Assembly: GCA_030998225.1 (NCBI GenBank)
Contig: JAPYXD010000754.1
Coordinates: 6,138,001-6,202,000, forward strand
Reading direction: 5' to 3'
DNA length: 64,000 bases
Origin: Diplolepis rosae
Taxonomy: Eukaryota; Arthropoda; Insecta; Hymenoptera; Diplolepididae
Shown here piece after piece: positions 11,301 through 23,591 of the stretch. Below the pieces are notes generated by a model. The model was not told the DNA's origin. It did no database searches and saw only the letters and a program-made list of their open reading frames with translations. How positions within the stretch are numbered: position 1 is the first letter of the stretch; the number at the start of each line of letters is the position of its first letter. The translations under genes and the position numbers were made by a program.

Positions 11301-13404
11301 AAAAAAATCTGCCCGCTTTGCGGGCACATTCTCATCGCGCGCCTGGCGCGCAGCTCGCTTCGCTCGCAAGCTTGAGCGCGCCTAGGGCGCGCGATTTGAT
11401 CGTCGCGCTTCGCGCTCCGATCTTTCTGGACCTCGCGCTTCGCGCTCGGTCTTGTGCTCTTCGCATACATTCAAGTTTATTTCTTATAATTTAATACTGA
11501 AGCTCAAACCAATATTATAATATTAAAGATGATGTGAATTACTCATTTTCTCAAATTCACTAAAATTTCTTTTTCAGTTTAAGTGAAACAGGAAATTCAA
11601 TTTACTTAAGGCTCTATCGGCCTTAAGGAACACATTCTCATCATGACACTCGCGCTCGATTTTCTGTACACATTTCAGTAACTTTTTAATAAATTACATG
11701 ATTAAAATAATTTATTTTCTTCCAAATCTCTCAAAAAGAAAAAATAATCGTAGAGTTTATTTAAGGTAGTACGATCACGAAAATTAGACCTCAGACAAAA
11801 ATAGATAATTTTGCTTTCAAGAATAGCAGTATTATTATTGAAGGGCTAATTTGAAAGAGAAAAGATTGTTTTTCATGAAAAAAATTTGAAACACAAGAAA
11901 ATAATGTTATTAATAAATTTCATTTTTGCCCAAACTTATTTTCTTATCGCTTCGAACCAAATTTTTAAAAATGATGCGATTATAATAAATCACGGTTCAT
12001 TTTTTTAGGAAAAAGATCCTCTACAACTTGACCGTTTCCGATTTTTGAAAATGAATTCTTTAATGGCTGAAATTATAAAAAAACAATTTTTCAAAACAAA
12101 ATTTTTATAAACAAATTGCTGTATTTGATAATAATTAATTCAATTTCAAAAATAGGAAACGGTCAAGTTGTAGAGAATCTTTTTTCTAAAAAAATGAACC
12201 ATAATTTATTAGAATCGCATCATTTTCAAAAATTTGACTCGAAGCGATAAGAAAATAAGGTTGGGCAAAAATAAAATTTATTAATAACATTATTTTTTTG
12301 TATTTCAAATTTTTTTCATGAAAAATAATATTTTCTCATTCAAATTGGCCCTTCAATAATAATGTTGCTATTCTTGAAAGCAAAATTATCTATTTTGGTC
12401 TGAGGTCTAATTTTCGTGATCGTACTACCTTAAGGAAACGATTCTGCAGAACAACGCTTATTTCGTATCTCACATATTTTGGTGAAAAAAATCGAATTTT
12501 TTTAATATTAAAAATCAAAAAATAAAATATACATCCTGTCGAGAAATTTCTTAATAAGAATTTGTAGACCTCATTTAGGGAAATAATTTTTCATTTGAAC
12601 TTTTTTTATGTATCTCATATATTTTGTCTAAGAAATGGAATTATTGAATTTTAATCGTATATTTTGGAATTGAAACGAAAAATATATGTTTTTTCATAAA
12701 CTGTGTAAGACAAAACTTGTAGATCTTTTTGAAACGAACAACTTTGTATTCTTACGTTTTTTTCGTATTTCACATATTATTGTTAAAAAATTGAATTTTG
12801 GATTTTCAATAGATTATTTTTGAATTAAAAAAAAAAATATGCATCTTATGAAAAAATGTTACAATTCAAATTTGTAGGTCTTTATTTATTCAATAATATT
12901 GTATCATAACGTTTTTTCGTATCTCGTATAATTTAACTGGAAAATGGAATTTTGATATTGACTTTTTTCGAATTTGAATATGCTGTAACATTTCTAATTT
13001 TGATTTAATCAAAAAACGTTATCAAGATAATTTTGAGAGATTTATGAGCACTATCTAAAACCAGTATTAAAATTTTTGATTTTTTCAAAAAATTATTTTC
13101 AAAAACACAAAAGTAGTGCTCCATCCCTCAATTTTGATTGGATGTGGCTGGTTAACGAACTTGTCCTTACTTTTTCGGCTCCGATAAAGTGTACCAAAGC
13201 TCAATTCAATCTGATAATTCTATCGAGAGTTATGCCGCACACGACCTACAGACAGACAGACAGACAGACAGAAAGACAGACACTTTCGTAAAAACCGTTT
13301 TTTCGGACCCAGGGGGTCTCAAAACGTAAAGATTTGATGAAATTTTCGAAAGTCATTTTTCACATAAAACCAATACCTTCTCATCCATGATGAGAATGTA
13401 AAAA
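11301..13404 (+). repeat. Family A repeat, copy 3, carrying complete TTAA MITE
   Basis: The longest copy. Its GC head is at about 11310-11465. The 'gacactcgcgctcg' motif near 11645 lacks 10 bp relative to the other copies. A complete TTAA MITE (11765-12429) sits in the first internal unit, after which host sequence continues without loss. The CAGA run is at 13248-13280 with one cagaaag break, and the usual stem-loop terminus follows. The ORFs at 11285-11470 and 13076-13291 are artefacts of the repeat. Confidence 0.85.
11765..12429. mobile_element. TTAA foldback MITE, best-preserved copy (665 bp)
   Basis: TTAA lies at 11761-11764 and 12430-12433. The ends ggtagtacgatcacgaaaa and its complement are near perfect, and the whole element is an almost continuous palindrome with a loop near 12090. 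The uninterrupted host site in copy 4 (gactttatttaaggaaacg) has a single TTAA, which confirms the duplication. No coding capacity. TTAA specificity suggests a piggyBac- or Kolobok-type transposase acting in trans. Confidence 0.9.
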
Positions 13405-14060
13405 TCACGATTTTTTTTTTATGTCCGTCATTTTAATATTTATTAATAAAAATGTTTATAAGTAGTACGAGAAGGAGCCACAAGCATTCAGAACAATAAT
13501 AAATTTAAATTTTTTGTTTCAGATGATTCCAAGTGCCGTAATTATTCGTGCCACCCACCCACCTCCTTTTAAAGGTCTCTACTCTAGCTTAAAAAACAAT
13601 TATAAAATTGTGTAAAATTAAGTGAAAAAAATTGCATTTTATAGTTTAGGATGTCAATAAAAACATGCAAAAAAATTGAAATGATTGTATTTTATTTTGT
13701 TATAAAAAAAGAATCCTGAAATAAGCTTCTGAAACGGGTCTGAACACGAGACTACATCCTTAATCAAAGACCATTTAACAAAATGGTTTTGTTAAATCAA
13801 GTAAATTATTTTTCCGGGTGTTGAAACAAATATTTTTTAAATCAAGCAAATCGACTTGTTCAAAATTCAACTAGTGACTTATTTCTAAATAAGCAATACA
13901 TTTATTTTTACTAATTTCTCAGTCAATATAGATTAAAACAACTGATTTTATATTAAGAAATGAATAATTGATTGCAATAAGCAATTGAGATAAGTTATTA
14001 ATATTTAAAAGAGGTTATTGTATATCAATTAAAATGTCCTATTTGGATTTAAATCAGTCT
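13405..14060. other. Unique AT-rich stretch
   Basis: Nothing coding is recognised. At 13770-13860 there is a degenerate patch of 'aaatggttttgttaaatcaag' words resembling the interiors of CACTGAG-type MITEs, without intact ends. Confidence 0.4.
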
Positions 14061-14066
14061 TAACAA

Positions 14067-14547
14067 CGCTTTTTAGCAAATTTTAAAAAATGATGCAATT
14101 CTAATAAATCATGGATCATTTTTCCAGGAAAAAGATTCTCTACAACTTGACCGTTTCCAATTTTTGAAAATGAATGAATTATTATTAAATTCAGCAATTT
14201 TTTTATAAAAATATTTTTTTGGAAAATTGTTTTTTAATATTTTCAGCCATTAAAGAATTTAATTTCAAAAATTGGAAACGGTCAAATCGTAGAGAATCTT
14301 TTCCCTGAAAAAAGGATCAACGATTTATTAGAATCGCACATTTTTTTAAATTTGGTAAAAAGCAATATGAAAAAAGTGCAGTTTAAAATCAAATTTGTTA
14401 AATACATTATTTTTCTGTATATCAAATTTATTTTATAGAAAATAATCTATTCTCTTTTAAATGATCCCTTAAATGATAATATTGCTATTCTTAAAAACAA
14501 AATTATGTATTTTTGCCTGAGGCCTAATTTATCGTGGCTGAACTACC
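14067..14547. mobile_element. TTAA foldback MITE, left end missing
   Basis: The right end gtggctgaactacc is followed by TTAA (14548-14551). Centre motifs tgatgcaattctaataaatc, ctctacaacttgacc and its mirror are present. The left end is cut at about 14067, inside the left arm. Confidence 0.75.
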
Positions 14548-14551
14548 TTAA

Positions 14552-15862
14552 TAGTTTTTTGCTAATTCAAATCTATAGATTAATACCTATAATTTCTATA
14601 ATTTTGCAACATCTTATTCATTTAACGCCGACATTTCATTATCTTGTCATTTTCTAAATTCCAGAAATTCTCAGACAATAAGAGTAGAGAATAAATAAAA
14701 CAATCTAAATTTTAAATGTCCAGTGAATGGAAATTTTAATTTTAAATGTAAATTTTAGTTTTGAGGTATTGGTAATCTATCATTTATTCTTGACTCAAAG
14801 CACACCTGTAAAGAAGGCTGTGGGTGTGAGTCATGCATCAGAAAATATGCACTTCAAAGAGTAAAAAAGCAGATAAAAAAATGAATGTACAATTTCCACC
14901 ATAGCTGATTTATCCTGCAAGGCCGGTTTTTGTTTGAATTTTTTTTTTTAAATTTGCATTTATTATCAACAGTTCATTCACTGAGCAAATAAAGCTGCAG
15001 AAAATGCTCATTTGGATGAACAAAATAAATTTATCGTAGTCTTTACATTTTTAAAACCATTCCCATTTACATATATTAAATCAAAATTATTTTTAGTTAT
15101 ATCAAACCTTTTTATCTTGTCCCCGTTTACAAAATACATGTATTTCTTGTTTAGGTTTCCTGCCGACTAAAAAAAAATACTAACCAAGGAAAGAGCAATG
15201 CACCTGGCAACTGATGAATAATAATTAAAGGCTGATTACAAGTTCATTCACAGGATCCTCACAAAGAAGATCGACTCGAGACAGTGAATGTGCGACGTTG
15301 AAATAATTATTTTACTAGTTCAAGGAGAAACCTGGTATTATGGAGGGACCTTATTGGAAATGGACAGAAAATCTGTATTAACACGACACTCTAAGCTAGC
15401 CTTACTCTACATTCACGTAGAGAATGTCGTAAACTTAAGTAGCATAAACAATCTTAGTTCGTTTAACTCGATCTTACTATAGTTTTTACTAAGATTGCAT
15501 TAAGGTTCTATCCAAATGAGATTCTTTTTGAGGTTATTATCAAATTTTACATCCACTCATTGAAATATTATGTGAAGAAATAAAACTGTTGTATTTACTG
15601 AGTCTATAAGATAAAATAATGAGATCATAAAATTTCTGTGAATTTGACAGATATATTTCAGTAAAGTTCACCGCTTTTTTGTAAAGATAACGGATTTAAG
15701 GATCAATATTAGATATATGAGAGTTGAATTAGAATTTTTGAGAATTCCTTATTCTGTAAGTTTAACAGGTATTTCTGTAATATTTATTGACAAATCTCTT
15801 ACATTGAAACTAAAATTCACTGGATCAATTAAACGCATTAACTTGGTCAATAATTGTACAAG
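14552..15862. other. Unique sequence, no gene confirmed
   Basis: Moderately more complex than its neighbours, especially 15180-15480, where a 64-codon frame starts at 15288. No family is recognised, no splice structure is convincing and the reverse frames are similarly open. Confidence 0.3.
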
Positions 15863-17148
15863 AAAAAATCTGCCCGCTTCGCGGGCACATTCTCATTGCG
15901 CGCATCGCGCGCAGCTCGCTTCGCTCGCAAGTTTGAGCGCGCCTAGGGCGCGCGATTCGACCATCGCGCTTCGCGCTCCGTTCTTTCTGGACCTCGCGCT
16001 TCGCGCTCGGTCTTGTGCTCTTCGCATATGTTTAAGTTTATTTCTTATAATTTAATACTGAAGCTCAAACCAATTTAATGATATTGAAGATGATGTAAAT
16101 TAGTCATTTTCTCAAATTCACTCTATTTCTTTTTGAATTTAAGTGAAAAAGGAAATTAAATTTACTTAAGGCTCTATCGGCCTTAAGGAAAACATTCTCA
16201 TCATGACACTCGCGCTTCGCGCTCGATTTTCTGTATGCATTTTTGTAACTTTTTAATAAATTACATGATTATTGATCAATTTATTTTCTTCCAAATATCT
16301 CAAAAAGGAAAAACAATCGTAGACTTTATTTAAGGAAACGATTTTGCAGAACAACGCTTATTTCGTATCTCACATATTTTGGTGAAACAAATCGAATTTT
16401 TTCAATATTAAAAATTAAAAAATTAAAATATACATCCTGTCGAGAAATTTCTCGATAAGAATGTGTAGACCTTATTTAGCCAAACAATTTTTCATCTCAA
16501 AGTTTTTTTTGTATCTCACATATTTTGTCTAAAAAATGGAATTTTTGAATTTTAATCGTATTTTTTGGAATTGAAACGAAAAATATATGTTTTATCAGAA
16601 ACTGTGTGAGACAAAACTTGTAGATCTTTTTGAAACTAACAACTTTGTATTCTTACGTTTTTTTCTTATTTTACATATTATTGTTAAAAAATTGAATTTT
16701 GGATTTTCAATAGTTTTTTTTTTAATTAAAAAGAAAAATATGCATCTTATGAAAAAATGTTACAATTCAAATTTGTAGGTCTTTATTTATTCAATAATAT
16801 TGTATCATAACGTTTTTTCGTATCTCGTATAATTTAACTGGAAAATGGAATTTTGATATTGACTTTTTTCGAATTTGAATATGCTGTAACATTTCTAATT
16901 TTGATTTAATCAAAAAACGTTATCAAGATAATTTTGAGAGATTTATGAGCACTATCTAAAACCAGTATTAAAATTTTTGATTTTTTCAAAAAATTATTTT
17001 CAAAAACACAAAAGTAGTGCTCCATCCCTCAATTTTGATTGGATGTGGCTGGTTAACGAACTTGTCCTTACTTTTTCGGCTCCGATAAAGTGTACCAAAG
17101 CTCAATTCAATCTGATAATTCTATCGAGAGTTATGCCGCACACGACCT

Positions 17149-17226
<78 letters not shown>

Positions 17227-17363
17227 GGACAGACAGACAGACACTTTCGTAAAAACCAATTTTTCTGACTCAGGGGGTCTCAAAACGTAAAGATTTGATG
17301 AAAATTTCGAGTCATTTTTCACATAAAACCAATACCTTCTCATCCATGATGAGAATGTAAAAA
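15863..17363 (+). repeat. Family A repeat, copy 4, uninterrupted reference copy
   Basis: The only full-length copy in the window without an insertion (1.5 kb). Order: GC hairpin head (15869-16025); cttaaggc stem-loop near 16167; second acattctcatcatgacactcgcg motif; four internal units marked by tctcacatattttg-type boxes at about 16371, 16519, 16672 and 16826 (spacing 148, 153 and 154 bp); a unique tail; a long CAGA run (17150-17243); ctcagggggtctc; and the ctcatc/gatgag terminal stem-loop. The ORFs 15717-16055, 16587-16778 and 16977-17343 are repeat readings. Confidence 0.85.
17150..17243. repeat. (CAGA)n microsatellite
   Basis: About 23 CAGA units with one interruption (cggac near 17226). 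The same locus in the other family A copies holds only about 4 to 8 units, so the tract has expanded within the element. It produces artificial QTDR and VCLS repeats in translation. Confidence 0.95.
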
Positions 17364-17463
17364 GCTAATATTTTCTCAATCTAAAACACCAATTTTCCTT
17401 ATATCAAGGAAACGATAGAATCAGAAAAACTATTTGTTTATTTAAACTGACCTTGTGTGCACT

Positions 17464-18425
17464 GCTCTCTAAATCTGAATCAGTCAAATTTTTTACTAAT
17501 TAAATCAGTGATTTGCCTTTTCACTGGTTCAGCAGTGAAAAAAGTATTTTTCACTGTTGAATTTTGACTGATTTAGATTTAGAGAGTACGATCAAGCACC
17601 ATACTTTTATATATCAAAGAAGCTTGTCAAGTTTTAAATCAATCATTTAAGCGATTCAAACAGCTAAAAAGAGGTCACCGTGAAAAAGTCAATTTTCACT
17701 GATTATTTCAGTGAAAATTAAGAGATATAACTGTGAAGAATATTTTTCTCCACTGATAAATTAGTGAAAAGGCAAATCACTGATTAAATTGGTGAAACTT
17801 TGTTTTATTAAGATTTAGAGAGTACTCTTCAAATCAGTGCAAACCATGCAGTTAATAATCTACTGATTAATACTTTCTACTCTCTAAATCTGAATCAGTC
17901 AAAATCAACTGATTATCAGCGAAATTTGATAGATTCAAGCAGCTAAAAAGAGGTTACTGGGAATCAGTCAATTTTCACTGATTATTTCAGTGAAAATTGA
18001 CTGGTTTGACAGTGAAAAATATTTTTTGCTGATTCAATCAGTGCTCTTTAAATCTGAATAAGTCAAAATCTACTGATTATCAGTGAAATTTTACTGATTC
18101 AAATAGCTAAAAAGAGGTTACTGTAAATCAGTCAAATTCAACTGATTTCTCCAGTGAAAATGAACTGATTTAACAGTGAAAATATTTTTTCCACTGGTTC
18201 AATTAGTGATAATCAACTGATTTAACAGTGGAATATATTTTTTAACTGGTGAATCAGTGAAAAGGCAAATCACTGGTTCAATCAGTAAAAATTTGACTGA
18301 TTCAGATTTAGAGAGTGGAATTTAACTGACACAGAAGTAAGAAATACATTTTCGCTGATGAATCAATGAAAGGGCAAATCACTGTTTCAATCAGTGGAAA
18401 TTTGACTGATTCAGATTAAAAGAGC
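17464..18425. mobile_element. Cluster of family S MITEs
   Basis: At least four tandemly arranged or nested copies and fragments. A short copy lies at 17464-17586, a right part ends near 17824, a longer composite runs from 17880 to about 18316, and another right end (gattcagattaaaagag) lies near 18424. Each shows ctctctaaatctgaatcag or its complement. Interiors are built from cactgatt/aatcagtg words and the 'agctaaaaagaggtta' block. No coding capacity. Confidence 0.75.
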
Positions 18426-19306
18426 ATTTAAAGTTTTAAGTAATTGTTTGTATACTAAGATAGTTCATTCAATCTTACATGGATCGTCTTCAAGTTTGGA
18501 GAGCATATTTTCAAGATGTTACACTATAAGAATATGCAAAAACCCATAAATCGATTTTTTGAAAATTCTGAGTGCGACTAACCCCTCAACAGGGAAATCA
18601 GGACAATAATCTTTTGGGAAAACAAATAATTACGAGTGCCATTTTACTGATTTATTTTTCAATCTAAAATTTTATTAATAGAGTAGTTTAAATTTTCATA
18701 ATTATACATTCGCTCACGTCTCTGATTTCAAATAAAAGAAAAAAATTATTCTATGGTTCGGGAAATTTGAATATCACAATCCTTGAACTGAATTATAATT
18801 TATTAAAAAATTATTCAACGAATTTTCTTGAACTGACTTAGAATCTCAAAAATTATATTAATATTGGATGAAATTTGAAAAATAATGATATTCATAAAAA
18901 TTTAAAAACCACCTTAATTACAAAGTAGTTAGAGTTACTGATTCTCTTTAATTATGATTTATAAAAATTTCTGATGAGATAATGATTTTTTAAAAAGAAG
19001 GAACAGAATTTCTTGATATTCTCTAGCTTGACATATTTTAAACTAGACTTTCAAATTTTTGTATCAAGTTTATTTTAAAATCTCTGTGATAAATTTCAAA
19101 ACCAATCTTTAATAGCAGATCACAGTAATTAAGAATAAGAAAATTTCAGAATTTCCGTGTTTAAAATCGGATTTGATTCCAATTAGCTCAATTTTTTACA
19201 TAAATAGTAGAATTTTTGTAATTTGTTAAAAATTAATAGCAGAATTGTCTCATTAATAAAAATAGTCACAGGGCAGCAACAGAGGCGTGAATCCGAGACC
19301 TAATAT
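18426..19306. other. Unique AT-rich stretch, nothing recognised
   Basis: No inverted repeats with flanking duplications, RNA genes or coding signals were found here. Confidence 0.45.
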
Positions 19307-19308
19307 TA

Positions 19309-19550
19309 CTCTTTAAATCTGAATCAGTCAAATTTGCACTGATTGAGTCAATGATTTGCCTTTTCACTGTTAAATCAGTTAATTTTCACTGATTAATCAG
19401 TTAAAATAATATTTTCCACTGTTAAATCAGTTACTTTTCACAGAAGTAATCAGTTACATTTGATTGATTCACAGTGAACTCTTTTTAGCGATTTGAATCG
19501 TCAAATTTCACTGATAATCAGTAGATTTTGACTGATTCAGATTGAGAGAG
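19309..19550. mobile_element. Family S MITE, complete
   Basis: Ends ctctttaaatctgaatcag and ctgattcagattgagagag, flanked by TA on both sides (19307-19308 and 19551-19552). It is in the opposite orientation to the 10891 copy, as shown by 'aactctttttagcgatttga'. 242 bp. Confidence 0.8.
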
Positions 19551-19552
19551 TA

Positions 19553-20374
19553 TAAAATAGCAAGCACGAATGGGAAGAACGAAAATGGTGTATTTTCTTT
19601 TTCAGTGAAGTAAGGAACTAAATCACTGGAGTGTCATATTATTCCTTATTCACAGATATATTAGAAGTCAAGGAGGGCAACGGTTTTATGCATCGAGTGG
19701 CAGTGGGTTAGCGATATCACGAACTGCGATGAAACAGTTAGGATGACTTGAATTGAAAGAGTGATAATTAAAACGTGCTGGGTATACCAGAAATTGCAGG
19801 AAAGTAATGAAACAATGGTATATAACATAAGGTTTAGTGTTAAAACCTTGGGAACGTGAAATTTATTCATTCCATAGAAAGTAGAGGGATACCCTAAACG
19901 GTATCACGTCCACATCTTGTTTATCTCTCTTTGACAAGTCTGACTATGAGGCGTTAAATGCATTATTTCAGTCTCATCAGATTTAAATTTCGAAAAAATA
20001 TGTACAAATAACAAAATATTCCACATTGCATATTTAATATGAAATTGATGAATTATTTATGCAACGCCTTATTATTCTCACTGGGCAAAAAAAAGATTCA
20101 TTAACATTTATATAAAAAAAAATAAACATAACTTTTCAAATTTTAAAAGTTTAAACAATTTCATTAAATTTCATTATCAGGCTTTTAAATTTATAAAATT
20201 TAATTATATATTTATATTTATCATAAATAATAAATTTAAACGTGCATTTGGTAAAGAGAACATTATATCAGGGAATACAATTTTGTCTACTCTCTTAAAA
20301 TTCATCAGTTGTTTTGAATTAAATTTACTGATTAAAATCCAGTAAAACATCTACTGATAAATAGTTTCTAGTAC
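19553..20374. other. Unique stretch with GC-richer segment, no gene confirmed
   Basis: 19570-19960 is more complex than its surroundings and contains an acceptor-like 'tattttctttttcag' ending near 19604. The minus-strand frame 19661-19870 is hydrophobic but matches no family known to me. The remainder is AT-rich. Confidence 0.25.
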
Positions 20375-20379
20375 CTGAA

Positions 20380-21030
20380 TCTGAATTTGTCAAAATCTAC
20401 TTATTCTCAGTGAAATATGACTGATTCAAATAGCTAAAAAAAGGTTACCGTGAATCAGTCATATTTCACTGATTACTTCAGTGAAAATTAGAAGACACAA
20501 CAGTGCACTCTCTAAATTTGAATCAGTCAAAATCTACTGATTATCAGTGCAATTTGACTGATTCAAATAGCTAAAAAGGGGTTACTGTGAATCAGTCAAA
20601 TTTCACCGATTATTTCAGTGGAAATTGACTGGTTTGACAGTGAAGAATATTTTTTCCACTGATTCATCAGTGAAAATTAACTGATTCAACAGTGAAAATT
20701 TCACTGATTCAGATTTAGAGAGCAAATTTGATTGATTTTGATTTAGAGACTACTCTCCAAATCAGTGCAAATCATGCAGTAAAAATTCTACTGATTAATA
20801 CTTTCTATCCTCTACATCTGAATCAGTCAAAATCTACTGATTATCAGTGAAATTTGGCTGATTCAAATAGCTTAAAAGAGACCAACGTGAAAAAGTAAAT
20901 TTTCACTGATTATTTCAGTGAAAATTAAGAGATATAACTGTGAAAAATATTTTTTTCCACTGATAAATTAGGGTAAAAGCAAATCACTGATTCAATAAGT
21001 AAAAATTTGATTGAATTAGATTTAGAGAGT
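20380..21030. mobile_element. Second cluster of family S MITEs
   Basis: A complete copy at about 20508-20722 (ctctctaaatttgaatcag to gattcagatttagagag) sits between partial copies at 20380-20505 and 20730-21030. The copies are partly nested, since the left partial copy stops where the complete one begins. Interiors use the same cactgatt/aatcagtg words. Confidence 0.75.
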
Positions 21031-22047
21031 ACTTTCCAAATCAGTGCAAATGATAGATTGACTGAATTAAATCAGAGATGTGCTTTTATATCACCAGTAA
21101 TTCATAGAAATGCTTACTAAAGCAATTATTTTACTATTTTGCAGTATCCCAACTAGTAGTTTTCCACTAATTCAATTTAATTACTTCCTTAATTGTAAGT
21201 CAAATTTCTTTTACTGATAACATACAATGAATTATGTATAACTATACATTTACTTGTTTTGAGATCACGTTCACTGAGAAATCAGTAAAAATGAAGTGAT
21301 AACATAATTAAGATTCAATTGCTGGTTGATATTAGAAAAAAGAAAAATTCAAATAACTTTTTGTGAAATGCACCAAGCATTTCATTGCGCCATTGAAACG
21401 AAAGCAAAATAAAAAGATTTCGAAATCTTCATATAAATCTAAGTTCTATTGCATGGTAAACAACGTGTTGTCATCGTAACCGGGACTTCCTTTTCCTTTG
21501 TGAGGTTGTTATAAATTATAACAATCGTCTACTCGACGATATAAATTAAGGGGCTAGTATATTTTCTTTTTATGCGTTGATTTGAATCGGGTTGGCCTGG
21601 TTTTGTTGTCGCATTGAGTCCAACTCTAATTGTGAGATTTTACTAGCAAAGAATCGTCAATTGATCGTCAGGGATCTTGATCGTGGAGCTTCTGTGCATT
21701 AAGTAGAGGTACACATGCACCATACCGATCGACGACTCATACTCTAGAAGGTTGGAAGTTGATACTGCTTGAATCAAGAATAAAGCTGAGAGAAAAGAGG
21801 GCCTGATATATGTGTCGCTCTGCGTTCGTTGATCCGACTGATTCAATTAACTCTTGGTGATCGACAAGTGAATTACAGCGCCGTTAAGCGACGATCCGTC
21901 AGTTAAACAGTTTTTGGCGTCAAACCATCCTAGGGACTTGCATGATCGTGCAATGACTTACGTGACACGGAGATAACGATTTCTCGATTAATATTTATTT
22001 TTTAATGGGACAAACAAGTTAAGAATCAAGAACTTCAAGAATCTATT
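21031..22047. other. Unique stretch with GC-richer segment 21,430-21,990
   Basis: The segment 21430-21990 has balanced base composition and no repeat similarity within the window. It contains a TATA-like 'gatataaattaaggggc' near 21538. Neither strand shows a convincing reading frame. It could be part of a promoter, a UTR or an unrecognised exon. Confidence 0.25.
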
Positions 22048-22051
22048 TTAA

Positions 22052-22860
22052 GGCCATAGATCAACCGGATTATATCGTGATTCCTACCTTACCGGCATTT
22101 TCAAAAATGATAATTCGCGATAAAATTATCGGATTGGAATAAAATTCGGCACACCTTCTTAAATCGCAAAATGACAGGACGAGTTCTTTAACCAGTTATT
22201 TTTTACGAATGGTTCTGGTTTTATCCACATAAAAAACGGTTTTGTAAAAATAAAAAATTCCATTTTCCCGCCAAAATATATCAGATACGGCAAAAATGTT
22301 GAGAAACAAAATTCTTTATTTCAAAGAGATCTACACATTTTCTAGTGATCATTTTTTATATGAGTTATATTTTTTGTTTATTAATAAAAAATGTTATTAA
22401 AAATAGAAACTTTTCGTTTCCGAAAAAACTACACGAGATAGGAAAAAAATATGGGTGACAAAAATCTACATCTCAAAGAGATATGCAAATTTACTTTGAA
22501 CTATTTTTTTATCGAAGACGTAGTTTTAGTTTTAATTGTTAAAAACGTTATGAAAAATGAAAAATTCTATTTTGCATCATATCTATGCGAGATACGAAAA
22601 AAATGTCAAGAAAGGAAATTGTTCGTTTCAAAAAGTTCTGAAAATGATCTTTCGACTATTTTTTCATAAGAGTTATATTTTTTCATTTATTCATTGAAAC
22701 CATTTTTATGAAAATCCAAAATTCAATTTTCCCGCCAAAATATAGAAGATACGAAAAAATGTTAGGTAGCAAAATTGTTTATTTCAAAAATATCTACAAC
22801 TTTGGTCCAGAATATTTTTTTTATAGGAGTTATATCTTTTCTGTATTAATAAAAAATATT
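22052..22860 (-). repeat. Reverse-orientation family A-like tandem units behind a TTAA terminus
   Basis: TTAA (22048-22051) followed by ggccatagatcaacc is a terminus of the family seen complete at 5590. Behind it come three to four degenerate units with 'cccgccaaaatat…agatacg', 'tttatttcaaagagatctac' and 'tataggagttatat' motifs. These correspond to the complement of the family A internal units. The ORF 22451-22669 is within these units. No matching right terminus was found. Confidence 0.55.
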
Positions 22861-23211
22861 ATTGAAAATAATATATAAAAATTCTTTAAATCATTTTAAA
22901 TTTTCATAATTATTAAAATTAGGAACTTATCTTAATTCTTGTGAAACAAAATAAAGTAGTCCATAAGCGAATTCCCATCATAAAATTTTTGGCTGATTCA
23001 ACCAAAGATTTTTATATACGATTTGGTTGAATTAAACAGATATTTTAGTTGATTCAACCAAATTTTGGCTGATTTCACAAAATTTTGTTTGACAACCAAA
23101 GATCTTGGTTTATTTAACAAAATGGTTTGGTTAAATCAAGTAAATTATTTTTATAACTGTAACGGACGATTATTCCTTAAATTTAGTACCCCAATGTATT
23201 ATTATAATTTC
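22861..23211. repeat. Degenerate word-repeat patch
   Basis: From about 22980 to 23150 the sequence repeats variants of 'gattcaacca' and 'ggttgaatta' in both orientations. This resembles the interior of CACTGAG-type MITEs, but no terminal inverted repeats are preserved. Confidence 0.4.
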
Positions 23212-23217
23212 CATCTA

Positions 23218-23571
23218 CAGGGTGGCCGTTTTCATCGACGAAAATAATTCCCGGTCATTTCCCGGTCATCGAAAATTTTTCCCGTTCATTAAAAAAATAG
23301 TTTCCAATGAATAACAGTTGATGCAATGGGTTTTTAAAGTTTTAAAATATTTTTTGTCTAATATTCTGAAATGTAATTTCTCCTGGTATACCGAAATCAC
23401 GAAATAAGGCGGGAATTTCATTCAATGCATAATTTAATATATAAGTAAATCACTTTATGTAACACATTTAAAACAAATTGAAATCGTTTTTTATTAACAA
23501 TTTAAAAAAATTCCCGGTTATTTCCCGGTTTCTCCAGGTCACAGAAAATTCCCGGTCAAGCGGCCACCCTG
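23218..23571. mobile_element. hAT-like MITE with CAGGGTGGCCG ends
   Basis: Left end cagggtggccg, right end cggccaccctg. Direct repeat catcta lies immediately outside both ends (23212-23217 and 23572-23577). Both arms contain 'attcccggt…tttcccggt' motifs. Length 354 bp, no ORF. The related element at 26779 has a full 8-bp duplication, so the 6 bp here may be the surviving part of a longer one. Confidence 0.75.
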
Positions 23572-23591
23572 CATCTAGAAAAATGATTGTT

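Noticed and set aside
17090..17343. ORFs with QTDRQTDR and VCLSVCLS repeats
   Set aside because: They are the three-frame readings of the CAGA microsatellite inside family A, not proteins.
17464..18425. CRISPR-like array of short repeats in the cactgatt-rich regions
   Set aside because: The words occur in both orientations with irregular spacing and no unique spacers. They are MITE interiors in eukaryotic DNA.
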